The notes under the pieces were generated by a model, which worked only from the letters and a program-made list of their open reading frames with translations, made no database searches and was not told the origin of the DNA. DNA of 38,768 nt from contig NW_003134838.1 of assembly GCF_000003605.2 (NCBI RefSeq), positions 454,766 to 493,533 of the forward strand. Direction: 5' to 3'. The DNA comes from Saccoglossus kowalevskii (lineage: Eukaryota; Hemichordata; Enteropneusta; Harrimaniidae). Of this stretch, positions 12,590 to 23,700 are shown piece by piece (position 1 is the first letter of the stretch; each line of letters opens with the position of its first letter). The position numbers and the translations under genes were made by a program.

Positions 12590-14065
12590 GTGATTTCCGA
12601 GGAGGATCTGGGAAAAACAAGGTTCAGAACGTTTACTATAATGTCAAATGGTAGTATGCGTTGAATTATTCAGGGCAAATGGTGAAGTGTACGACATATA
12701 TTTGTATTTAGTGAATTGACACTGTGCACAAGCAATGCAGCAACTTGCTGAGTCTCTTGTTTTTATGGTATAATTAAGAAACACTCACTTGGGTTAACGA
12801 GTATAATGCCAGAATTTTGAAAGTTTAAGTTGCAATCGAGTTTTGCTTTATAGACCTTCCTCTGTTTTTTTTCAAATAATAAAAAAAACGCTTACAATTT
12901 GTAAACGTATGCCTTTCATTGCTAAAATGTAAATGTGAGCGAGGACAATTTTATTTATGTATATTTTATCAATATTCAGTCAAAGTGGAGTTTTTCGCAC
13001 AAGGTACGATTTCAACGAATGTACCATTAATATTTCTTTTTTAGAAGTAGTTTAAACACCACAAACATACTCTGGCCTTCAGCAACTCCACAACCAGATG
13101 ACGCGTGTAAACACACCTGTAAACATATGCCTCTGCAGGGTTATAAGTGATTAGAATCATATTGTATAATGCAAGTACATACCAATAGGCTTACACAAGC
13201 ATGGTGATGCTTGCCAATAATTGCCGCAATTTACTTAAACTTTATAAACATTATAAATCTGTATTGCCGTGGGAGGTTTTAGTATTTGAATTTCCATTTT
13301 ATACAGTTTTTGGTAATCTAATATGGTTGCAAAAATGTTATTACCCTCGTTTTTCAAGTATTCAAAGCAACTGTTTTAGACAAATATTTTGGACAAATGA
13401 CAAGTAACAATTATTTTAATTTCTGGTAAAGCGATTTGGGTATATCACACACAACATGTAAAGTTCATTAGACAAAGTACTCACAAGTTCCAAAAAGTGT
13501 GGCAATGTTTGATAAAAATTCAAGACGATAACCAATCCGTGTGAGAATTATTTTACATGACTGTTTTCTAGTTAATCAGGATGACGGCGTAATTTAGTAT
13601 ACATGACTATGCTTTACGACGTGCTATTGAGTAACATATTCCTTTTTGTGGCGAGTTATTATATTTCCCAAAACTATGCATTGGAACTAGAAAGTTATAT
13701 TCAAGAACGCGAAATGTGTGAAAACACGAGAAATACATATTGAAACTGTTGAGACCATTGATGTAACTTGTGAGGAACATTAACCGAAAAATAGGGTTCG
13801 GCTGGTGAAGGTCACTGATGGGGTGGTACTTTACGAGCAGGTGAATGTATCACGCCTTACTAACTGCGTTTCCACCAGTCTGTGGCTACTTGAATAACAC
13901 TGTAGTAAAGTGGCAAAAAAGAACACCCAATAACATGACATTGCACCCACACAAACGCCACCAGATGTTTGCAGTTTTGGATAAGGGTTTGTTATAAAGA
14001 ATTGCAATTTCTAGTAATTATTCTACCATTATTTTGATTTATATTTAAAACATTACATTGACTGC
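12590..14065 (-). repeat. Third copy of the CAP-gene 3' region (direct)
   Basis: The stretch aligns by eye with 20190-21750 and, from 12990 on, with 1-1480. It contains the last CAP exon and the flanking intron and 3' sequence, all more decayed than in A or B. It has the same orientation as genes A and B. Confidence 0.7.
12969..13116 (-). pseudogene. Decayed last CAP exon
   Basis: It aligns with 20562-20728. About 24 nt covering the WKNTTR part of the CAP signature are missing, the VVCNYFP motif is altered, and an in-frame stop follows. The acceptor AG and the end GTACCTTGTGCGAAAAA (reverse strand) are still recognisable. No other CAP exon follows in the expected direction, so this is a dead remnant. 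Confidence 0.75.
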
Positions 14066-14429
14066 CATCATAGATATCATTTTGTTTCTTTAATATTTTG
14101 TTGATTTCAAGTGTAAACTTCTGTATAATAGATGTATAATTTATTTGAATTCGTTCATTTCGTCATATATAAGCCAGAACTTACACACGAGAATTAAAGT
14201 ACGTATTGGTGTCTTTATATTTTGGAATATCTTGACAAGCAGTAAAATGGTTCATGGGATGCAGATGGCCAAAGTGCTAGCCATTTTTGCCTAGAATCCA
14301 AGATGACGACAAAATCATCTGAGTCGACGAAATTAGTTTTGTTGTTTTGTTTAGACGTACATGTTGAACACACAAATTATCACTATCTATGCCCAAAATT
14401 AGGTAAATGTAAATGTTTGAAATTGGACA
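14066..14429. other. Spacer between direct and inverted remnants
   Basis: No gene or clear repeat seen. It lies where the direct copy ends and the inverted copy begins, so it contains or borders a rearrangement breakpoint. Confidence 0.35.
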
Positions 14430-16716
14430 CTTATCTATTAAAATCAAGACCAAATTCACATTAAATTAAAGTATATAGCTATATAAGATGAGCAATGATG
14501 TTTGGGCAGCAGAAAAGAGCATACGTGAAGCTAGTATAGTCTGCTCCCGAATACTGATGAAGCTAAATAATAATTTTTGCTGGCGTTTTGTTCAGAGACA
14601 ACATTACATATACAATATAATAGAAATAACAATCAATATAATATAGATGCAATAAACTCGGTTGACAATACTGTTTCAGAAGGTAGTTGTGTTTACTACA
14701 GGTATGTAAATAGAAAACTGACTTTGTGAATTGGCTAAATGTGCTTTTAACGTGTGTTTGAAAGTATATTTAAGCCGCATGATTATAGAATGTCTGTCTT
14801 TATTTTTACTGTTGTGCACCAGTTGACGTTATCCTCTGACACAAAATTGATATCTATTTATATTTATAGTTTTCATTGTAAACAACATTAAACTCGGATT
14901 CTATAAAAGCACTTGTTCGAGTTACTTTCTAGAGATGGCTTAGTCCCAATTACTATCACTGTCTACTTTCAACGAATAGTCTTAGCAGTTATTTGTCCAG
15001 GTTATTAAACAACAAGTTTAATGGGTACATCTATTGCTACAATTTACAAAATAAATGTGACACAATGAGAAAAAGATCGAAAAAAAACGAATTTGTATTC
15101 CAAACAAAAAACTGATAAAAGTAAAATAATAGTTTCCAGCGTGGAATTTGAACTTTCAATTGTTCAATTGCAAAGCAGAGACATTAACAAAAACCCTATG
15201 AAGTTTGATAATAGACAGTATATACATTTCAAAAGTTATCTTTTGAAAATCACCAAAACTGCAAGGAAGTCTAAAATCTACACAGGTCAACTATATCCAC
15301 AGATTGACCAGTTTGATATCGATCAGCTTAGTATGTTGGGGGCTATTGCGATTATAATACAGTTTACCGTGCTTCACGTTGACGATGCAGACGACAGACA
15401 TTTTGACTTTGCTTTCAGTTCAGCACACAGATACGGTTCCTATTATTAAATAGTGCAGAAGTCATGTTAAACAATACATTCGTATCATACATGACGAATG
15501 ATGATGAATGACAATCGTGAAAATAATAGTCACATATGTTATAATATCTAAAAAATATTATACATATATTTGCATATATTTGTATGTAAATAACGTATAT
15601 AACGATACTAGTGGGCAATACTGTCTTTTATTGTGCATGGGATACGCGTGCCAAGAATAGATATTGTGTTTAAAAAAGGCAACAAACTCTTTCAACATAC
15701 AGTTATCAACACTTGATACAAATCACGTAACGTGTAAATTACTGAATATGAGTTGAAACCACAATTTTCAAAAAAAAAATATCTCTAGATTATGTAAGAT
15801 TTTGAAATCATGAGAGTGAGAATGAAACCACGTATATACCCCCCTAATAAATACACGAAAGAAACAATGTCTTGATTGACCTCGTTGACGTTGCAAAATA
15901 CTAATAATTAACACTGCATTCTATGTTCTGCAGCCGATTGCTGGATTGACGGATGCAATTCTGAGTACCCTCATCCTCTTCCTTCAAGATGTGCAGATAA
16001 AAGTGATGAATTGAATTGTATTTCCACAAGTAAGTATCATCTTACAAAACATAGTAGGAAAGCAAAAAACAACCAAAAACGAAATAGCGTACTATAGCGA
16101 AGTATTGCAAAACCTGATAATCACATTTTATATTCCCACAAATCAATTTTTGCAAATTTTCAGGATCATTTAATCTCACTGGCTGCTTGTGAAAATGCAA
16201 ATTATGTTTCTATTCAAGACTAAGAATTGAAAAATCTATATAATCACTATAGTCGTACCAAAAACGGCAATAATACGATTATCACCACGATAAACATATA
16301 TTATATGGTACATTATTAACACATATATTTATTGATTATCTCTAAATATTTGATGAATTGAAACATACTACGCAATAGAATCAAAAAAATGCAGGCATCA
16401 CTAGGATCAACATGTTATTTTCTGTAATTTTGTTGTTACTGTTAACCTTCCAGATTGTAACGTTTTAATTAACAGTATTTTATTCCTAAAGTCTGACAGT
16501 GTGTTTTTACTAAATGTCGAGACGAAACTGATGTTTTTGAATGCTTGGTGACAAAATTATCTGCATTCGCACCACCGGATTGGACAGCAATTTAATTCTC
16601 GAGGAGGCAAATCACATTGATAAATCACGTCTCGTCAGCAATGTATTAACTGTCTCCCCGAAATTGCAATACTCTCTAATCGATTGGTACAGAAGCCGAT
16701 TGATAATGAACTTACC
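14430..16716 (+). repeat. Inverted copy of the middle of gene A
   Basis: The reverse complement of 4660-6200 is found at 14430-16100 at about 93-97 percent identity by eye, followed directly by the reverse complement of 3035-3650 at 16100-16716. The interval 3650-4655, which holds the first CAP exon, is absent. The copy therefore combines an inversion with an internal deletion. It stops abruptly where the BEL/Pao sequence begins. Confidence 0.8.
15934..16029 (+). pseudogene. Orphan LDLa-like exon with four cysteines
   Basis: Acceptor TTCTGCAG, 96 nt, donor GTAAGT; phase 1-1. It is the inverted copy of 4727-4822. It keeps RCADKSDELNC, with both cysteines that gene A has lost. Upstream and downstream exons of the gene are missing or in the wrong orientation, so it is unlikely to be used, although its splice sites and frame are intact. 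Confidence 0.6.
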
Positions 16717-16741
16717 ACCTTAGTGCCAGTGGACAAGGCGT

Positions 16742-17963
16742 GTCAAACTTGATGCAATTCTAGAAGATCGTCTTATCAGAGTTGGTGGACGCCTGCATCG
16801 TGCAGCACTGTCAGATAATGAGAAGCATCAAAATATTATACCTAAGGATTCTCCTGTAGCAAATCTAATTTTGCAAGACCTACACAAAACTGTTGGGCAC
16901 CTAGGAAGGAATTCGATGTTAGCTAAGCTAAGGCAACACATTTGGATCCTTTGTGCAAATACAATCAATCGGATAATTATCTCAAAATATGTTTATGCCG
17001 CAGATATCGAGCCAAAGCAAAAGATGGCAAGTTTGTCTGTGGACCGTTTAACACCAGATGAACCCCTTTCAAACGTAGTGGTGTGGATTATTTTGGACCT
17101 ATATTAGTTAAACATGCTCGGAGTGCTACCAAGATATATGGTGTTGTGTTCACGTGCTTGGCAACCAGAACTATACATTTAGAAGTGGCTCATTCGCTTA
17201 CTACTGACTCGTGCATTAATGCATTGCGCAGATTCATGGCGCGAAGAGGTCAGATCGAGGTTGTGCGGTCGGATAATGGAACAAATTTGGTTGGAGCCAA
17301 TCTTGAGTTACGTGATGAAATAAATAGGTGGAACCATAGTAGAATCTCTGGAGCATTACAACAAAGAAATATTAGATGGGAGTTTAACCCTCCAGCTGGG
17401 TCCCATTTCGGTGGAGTGTTGGAGCGACAAGTCAGAATGGTACGGAAGGTTCTCTTTAGATTGTTGAAAGAACAAGTCATTAACTTGGATGACGAGGGTC
17501 TTGCGACATTGCGACATTGTTCTGTGAAGTGGAAAATATTATAAATAGTCGGCCAATTACACAGCCTTCTTAGAACCACTTACGCCCAATCATTTGCTAC
17601 TTCTTCAGTCCAATCAGATTGTACCACCAGGAGTGTTCCAAAGTCATGATAATTATGTACGCCGTAGGTGGCGCCACATCCAATATCTCGCAGACATGTT
17701 TTGGAAACGGTGGTTAAGAGAGTATCTACCAATGCTTCAAGAGCGGCAGAAGTGGTTGAAACCTCGGAGAAACCTGGCAGTAGATGATATAGTTCTGGTG
17801 GTAGACAACTCATCACCAAGGAACTCATGGCCGATGGGAAAAGTTATTGGAGTTATGAGGGACCGCAATGACTTGGTATAAGTATCCAAAGTGAAAACAA
17901 GCTCAAATGTCCTTGAACGTCCTATTGACAAGTTGTGCATAATTTTGGAAGCTGATGTTGTCT
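16742..17963 (+). pseudogene. BEL/Pao integrase remnant
   Basis: In order: LIRVGGRL (linker typical of BEL/Pao pol), the HTVGH-like zinc-binding histidines around LHKTVGHLG, then a DDE core, and a C-terminal [18 protein letters not shown] segment ending in RPIDKL. The core acids are Asp at 17086-17088 (DYFGP), Asp at 17272-17274 (SDNGTN) and Glu at 17422-17424 (GGVLER). The CxxC of the zinc finger is lost (SKYVYAAD). A frame change lies near 17078, another near 17515 (into [13 protein letters not shown]) and another near 17585. An in-frame stop at 17879 precedes the last residues. Confidence 0.85.
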
Positions 17964-18246
17964 GTGGTGGTACTTGAATTTCTGACTTTCCAGGATGACT
18001 GTTTCAGGATATCCGGTTTGGAGATCTGGGAGCCTGTGGGTCGGGTTGCTGTGTGGGCTATCCTGGCTGTGTGTGTTTTGTGCGCTGTTTGTGTTGTTTG
18101 CCTTGTTTGCGTTGTGTGCACTATGTACCCGTTTTTGCTCGCAGCGTTCCTTTTTTGGCATCAACACATGTTGTTACATGCGATGGACTCATCGTATTCA
18201 TGTTGATTCTTTCTCGTTTGTAATTGTTTCAAGTATTTACACAATT

Positions 18247-18258
18247 AGGAGGCCGGGA
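18247..18258 (+). other. Polypurine tract of the BEL/Pao element
   Basis: AGGAGGCCGGGA lies immediately before a TG that would open the 3' LTR, as expected for the plus-strand primer site. The two C interrupt the purines. Confidence 0.45.
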
Positions 18259-18896
18259 TGTTATGGCCAAATAACGTTATACTAATTTGCTATTGTACAG
18301 TATGTCGCCCTCTGTAGTTGAGATTTGGTAAGGTGGCTATTTATAGCACCTGGAAAAAGCAGAGAGAAATGGCGGATCACAGCATGTCTTGCTGGTGTTT
18401 TGACGCATTTGCATGAATTATAGCAGTCGAGTGAACTACACTAAGCGAAGTTTAGGTTGTTGATTGTTGGGGTATAATATTACTGTGAGCATACATATAA
18501 TTTCTATGTTATGAACTGCTGACTTTTGCGATGTTTGTTTGAGATCATTGCTTCGTATACATGTGACTCGTGTTTACCGGTCATGCTAGTCTTTACGCTT
18601 TACGATCTACTGTGTGTTATTCCATGTATTTCTAAGATGTGTTGTGATATCTTTACCCTTTGTGAGGTAGTCGCTAACCATGATGATAGTAATATAACTC
18701 TACAAAATGTACATGTTTACTATGCATATCAATCGATTACTTGAAATGTATTGTTTACATATGTGCTTTATTTCTCTGTATACCTTTCAGTCAATCGTTT
18801 CTCAGTGTTGGAAAGGAATAAAGTGTCAAGTTTATGTTCGGACATTTGTTTCTTATATTTTTGGAAAGCGCATTGACAACTCCCAATAATCCAACA
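18259..18896 (+). repeat. Putative 3' LTR of the BEL/Pao element
   Basis: It begins TGTTATGGCC after the purine tract and may end at ...CCAACA, about 638 nt. A TATTTATAG box near 18338 and AATAAA near 18818 fit the usual promoter and polyadenylation signals of an LTR. With no 5' LTR to compare, the right edge is a guess. Confidence 0.4.
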
Positions 18897-20189
18897 AGGG
18901 ACCGATCATTAGCCTTTTTGTTTGCGTCCTACACCATATATTGTGTAGTTTGTCTGCCATCTTGCATTCTAGACATCAAACGTTTGTCAAATAATCACAT
19001 CAAGAAAGTCAATTTGCCATGAGCAATGCCATCTTTATATGTCCAGCCTCTATACTATGTGTTCAAAACAGACAGGTAGGAAGATTTTTGTGCTTGAATT
19101 GTACACCTTGCGGTCAGAACGTCACAATGCCACTGAGCCATGCTCCTGGCAAAACATTGTAGTTTATAAACATGTGTTTATGGAAAACGGCGTTTGGAAA
19201 AAATGGTGCGAATTACTACCAAACTGTATCACTGACTTCGCTGAAGGACTTTGTGAATCATTGCTAAATTGTATGAACAACTAACTTGACTGAATATATG
19301 CCAGATTGCAGAGATGGGGTTACTGACCTGACTACTGGGACAAAGGATTGAAATAACCTTTGTTCCCACTCTTGCACGATCGAGGTGTGAGCAGGTTGTG
19401 GTCATGGTCTCTCCCTGCAAGTTGTGAAGAGATTCGGGCCATGCTGCATGAAGACTGACCAAAAGAGCTCTACTAGGCCGATAATGGAAGACACTAATAG
19501 TGATGTGAACATGCTAAGCCACTGAATATCGTGCTGAGCGAAGAGCTGAGTGCTGAGCATTTGTTACCGGTAACTCATACACACATTCACATTAGTGTAG
19601 GAAATTCCAGAGGCTGTATTAATATTCATTGTTATTGTTATTGTTATTATTGATTGTATTGTTTGGAGATAATTATTTATTGTACGTGGTACTTTGCTTC
19701 AATATTGTGTTTTCATTATATGCGAGTGACCTTATACCCTGCATTCGCTATATTACGACGGTTTGAGATGAATTCCAATCTGGCGACGATAAAATAACCC
19801 ACACGGATCACGGATATTGAGTGGTGTCCTTCACGGACAAGAACATTCGATCTTGTGACAAGAACGTAGTCCATCATGATGCAACGTAATGTAGATGCTG
19901 TGTCGATCATATGATATTAATTCCTCTCATGATTGGTGGGGGTTAATTTTCATACTGCTATCGCAATACACAAGCTGCATACAATTCAATTCGCAGAAAA
20001 CTTGTATGTTTTGCATATGAATAATGTAGCCATCTATGCATTAAGTCACCTGTCTCTCGTGCAGAATGTAAATCATTGCTCGCACCTTAAGTAAGACAGA
20101 TCAGCTTTAGCGAAGGTGTAAAATAAATCCGAAGGAAAGTTTTAGAACCCACAACATCATCCACAGTAGGTAGAGTCTCTGACGACCAA
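18897..20189. other. Unassigned stretch between BEL element and gene B
   Basis: No gene recognised. A plus-strand open frame at 19039-19284 (81 codons) encodes a cysteine- and tryptophan-containing tail around PCSWQNIVVYKH and KKWCELLPNC. I do not recognise it and it has no clear splice context. GTT repeats occur near 19628-19652. Confidence 0.3.
19628..19652. repeat. (TTATTG)n microsatellite
   Basis: About four tandem GTTATT units are followed by a degenerate tail. Confidence 0.75.
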
Positions 20190-20561
20190 GCTTTTGCTAT
20201 TTCCGATGGGATAACTTGAAATAACAAGTTTTAGAAGGTTCATTTAAATTAATCGTGGCGAATGGCGAAATGTACATAACATCTTTGTATTTATGTAAAT
20301 TAGCATTGCCACCAGCATTGCAGTTGATTTTATATTTTGGTAGAATAGTAAAAAAACTAACATGGGTTAACGAATATAATGCCGCATTTTGAGTCAGAGT
20401 CCCTTAAACTGCAGTCGAGATTTCTGGACCTTCTTCTATGTTTTTCAAGTATTTACGTACCTGGCAATGAGAGATATAAATATAATACAAAACATGTCAT
20501 GAATGGTAAAAACGTATGAGACAGTGTGTCAGTGAGTACAATTTTGTTTATGTACATTTCA

Positions 20562-20728
20562 TCAATATTCAGTCAAAGTAGTATTTTTCGCACAAGGTAC
20601 GTTTTCGATGAATGTACCATTAACATTTCCTTTTGGAAAGTAGTTACACACCACATATACTTCCTGTCCTTCAGCAATTCCACAACCGATTCTGGTGGTA
20701 TTTTTCCAGACGACTTGTGTAAACATAT
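20562..20728 (-). CDS. Gene B, last exon: C-terminal CAP segment and stop
   Basis: The acceptor TTTACAG precedes 20728 and TGA lies at 20564-20562. The exon carries both CAP signatures: FTQVVWKNTTRIGCG and YVVCNYFPKGNVNG. The protein ends NTTLTEY shortly after ENVPCAKN, so there is no hinge or cysteine-rich C-terminal domain of the CRISP type. The phase-1 join with 22756 makes Asp, giving TDMFTQ where most CAP proteins have TGHFTQ. No canonical AATAAA was found close downstream. Confidence 0.85.
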
Positions 20729-23700
20729 CTGTAAATTAAACAAACATAAGCAATATGTGTCTCTGAATGTATCAATGCGACGTGTTCCTTATCTGAGTGA
20801 CTGGTTAATAATTGGCATACAATCTACATATCAATAGGTTCAGACGAGCACGGTGATGATTTCCAAGAATGATATTTTTTTATCGTAATTTACTTAAACT
20901 TTATAAACAGAGTCCATATTGCAGTGAGAGGTTATACTATTTGAACAATTTTGATTACTTTGAAAATAATACTCTCGAAAAACAATGTCAAACATTTTAG
21001 ACAAACACATGACTGGCCATAAATTGCGTATATCAAACACAATATGTGAAGTATATTAGATAAAGTACGCGCAAACAAATTCCCAAAAAATTCAAGATGA
21101 CGGTCAATGCAAGTTTTGTCATATAAAGTTTTGGCTATATATGCTACATGCCTTACATTTAATTAATAAGGATGACGCGTATTTCAGTATATATGACATA
21201 GACTTTATGACGTGCAGTATTAAGAAGGTGCTTTTATCAATCCTTGTTAGTGAGTTATTAAATTATTCAAATCTTTATATTGCATCTTGTTGTAAAACCA
21301 CGAAAAGTATATAACTGAATATACCTGATTAAATAGACATGTGTATAAACACTGGTGTAGACCACGGATAAGAGGCAGATAGACCGATAAAAGACTGGTG
21401 GTGGTCACTAATCTGGTGGTACTCAGGTACGAGCAGGTAAATGTAGCACGCAATTCGATTGAACTGCAACGCTTTATTAAGGCAGTTGTTTTGTACATTG
21501 CGACAACACTGTGTGTGTCAGTGTGCAAATCAAGGGTCTGGCGTCTAGAAGGATATTACGCATGTCAAGGTATCACGGGATTTTTTTGAGTCAGCCATGT
21601 AAACTGTGTTAACTGCTGAAACAGAACATCAGGTAACATGACATTGCACCCACAAACACAAACGCCACCAAATGCTATCTGTTCTGGGTTATGTTTCAAT
21701 GTTGCACATGCAGTAACTAGAACCCACACAAAATGATTAAATTACTTTTGTGCGTCCTATATTTCGGATCCTCTTGACAAAATAATGCGAGTGAACAACA
21801 TTTTTTAAATAAGTTTAAACATACACAAATTTAAAAGGTGATGGGTTAAAACCCTCACAAAAACAAATTTTGACATTTCTACCACCAAGGAATTGGAATT
21901 GTTTTAGCACATATGAGGGGTGTACTTTATGATACTAGTACATTCACTTCATGAAATAAAAGTAAAGAATATACGGGGATGATTTTCAGAAACACAAGAG
22001 TTAAGTCTAAAAATGTGCAATACTTTTTTAAGTTTCTTAATGAGGCAGCCGGTGTTTGCATTATCTATAACAAGTGGTTGTTTCAATGTGTGAACAATCA
22101 ACTAATCGGATCCTTTATACTGCATTACTGGTTTGGTAATTTCCAAAATATTCTAAATTTATTTTAATGCCTAAACTTTCTGTCCATGAGACACCTACTT
22201 AACTGTACAAGTCCCTTGTAGTTACACGAGATGGTTCCCTCAAATATTGGAATAACCTACATGAATTCTTTGGAAACTCTTATCTAACAAACTGCTAAAT
22301 ACAGTTTACAAATTAACGCAATACCCTTTTGTCAGTGATTTTTCATTTCTCAGTGGAGCTTAAAGTTATTTTACATGACCAAGCCACTCCATTCGTTACA
22401 TGCGTGTTCAAATGACAATAGCAAACAATAAAATCAGTGTTATATAAAAAGTTAATTGTAGAGACTTACGTGATTCATTCCAGAAATTATATGTAACATT
22501 GTGACCTTTTAATACACAGTTTGTGTCATAAAAATAATAACATTTTTCAATATGTTGGTGATTTGAGCCCATTTGTTTTTCATGTATTCCATACAAGCAT
22601 AAAATGCTCTCTTTACTCGCAAATAAGAGTATCATCATGTCAATGCATTTAAATATATATTACAGATACTATCATATATTATCAGTCATAATAAATATGC
22701 ATATTAAACAACTCGCAGTTAATTTAAAGTAGCTCACTAACGAGCGACAACATACCAGTAAGTATACTAGGCTTGGATTCATCGCAGTTATACATCTGTT
22801 TTTGCTGGCACCAATAGTCAACAGTTTCCATACCTATATATGGACGGAAAAAAAGATATATAGAAAAAGGACTTCTATGATAGAATATTGCGACATACTA
22901 GAGGTAAGAAATTCATTCCAATCCTATGCAATACATAATCCTAATTATTGTCGTCTAATGACGAAAATGCAATTAAATTTACCAATGAACAACAAGCAAG
23001 AATACAATAAAACAATCGCAGCCATAAGGTGTTAAGTTTATTATCAATCAACTTTCGTTCCGAACGTTTGGAAAGCATTATAATTTCGGGGAGATAGCTA
23101 ATGACTAGAATTACAAATGTGATTCGCATTTTTGAGAATTAAATTGTTCTCCAATCCAGTGGTGTGAATGTTAACAATCTTCTCACCAAACGCTCGACAA
23201 CATCAGTTTCAGTTTAACATTTAGGAAGAAAACACCGCAAAACTGCAATTAAAACGTGACACTCTGAAATATTAACTGTTGACAAGTTACAGAAATTTAC
23301 ATCATGATTTCTGTGACGCCTGCAGTATTTCTGATTCTTTTGTATAAGATGTTAATAAATGTGCTGGAAATAATATACTGTATCATAGTTGTTTATTGTG
23401 GTGATAATCGTATTACTTGTAAGATTGTGGTGATCATGTTGTGTTATATTTTTGAATTCTTAGTGTTGAAATAGAAATATTATTTGTATTTTCACCAGCA
23501 GCCAATGAAATTAAAGTATCTCAAGAAATATATCATGTTATTTTTTGCAATAATGTTCCAACAAGTTGCATCCCAGCAGGCTCAAATATTTCAATCACTT
23601 AGAAAAAAGCTTAAAACTTTAAAATGTGTTAAAATGATTCTTGCATCCTTCCCCCTATTTTTTGTCCACCTTATTGAGTAGTTTCCCATATATACAAGGA

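Larger units (their letters stand above)
9645..12590. other. Intergenic stretch left of the rearranged copy
   Basis: No gene recognised. 9645-10060 aligns weakly with 34200-34890, so the duplication that made genes A and B extends upstream of their promoters. The rest holds simple repeats and unique AT-rich sequence. A plus-strand 37-nt frame with splice-like borders at 11188-11224 is too weak to call. Confidence 0.4.
16717..18896 (+). mobile_element. BEL/Pao LTR retrotransposon, 5'-truncated and broken
   Basis: Only the 3' part remains: the end of pol (integrase), a polypurine tract and one putative LTR. Gag, protease, reverse transcriptase, RNase H and the 5' LTR are absent. Base composition is visibly richer in G+C than the flanks. 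The left edge meets the inverted CAP-gene segment exactly. At least three frame changes plus stops show it is inactive. Confidence 0.85.

Noticed and set aside
17955-18285. Hydrophobic, Cys-rich open frames between integrase and LTR, possible envelope-like membrane segment
   Set aside because: Both overlapping frames look hydrophobic because the DNA is a TGTTTG/TGTGTT-rich low-complexity run. There are no other envelope features and the element is already dead.
19039-19284. Plus-strand 81-codon frame with a Cys/Trp-rich tail
   Set aside because: No recognised domain, no splice context and no second copy in the window. Kept only as a note on the unassigned stretch.
20526-20837. Plus-strand 103-codon open frame
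   Set aside because: It is the antisense shadow of the last CAP exon of gene B, whose minus-strand translation has clear family motifs.
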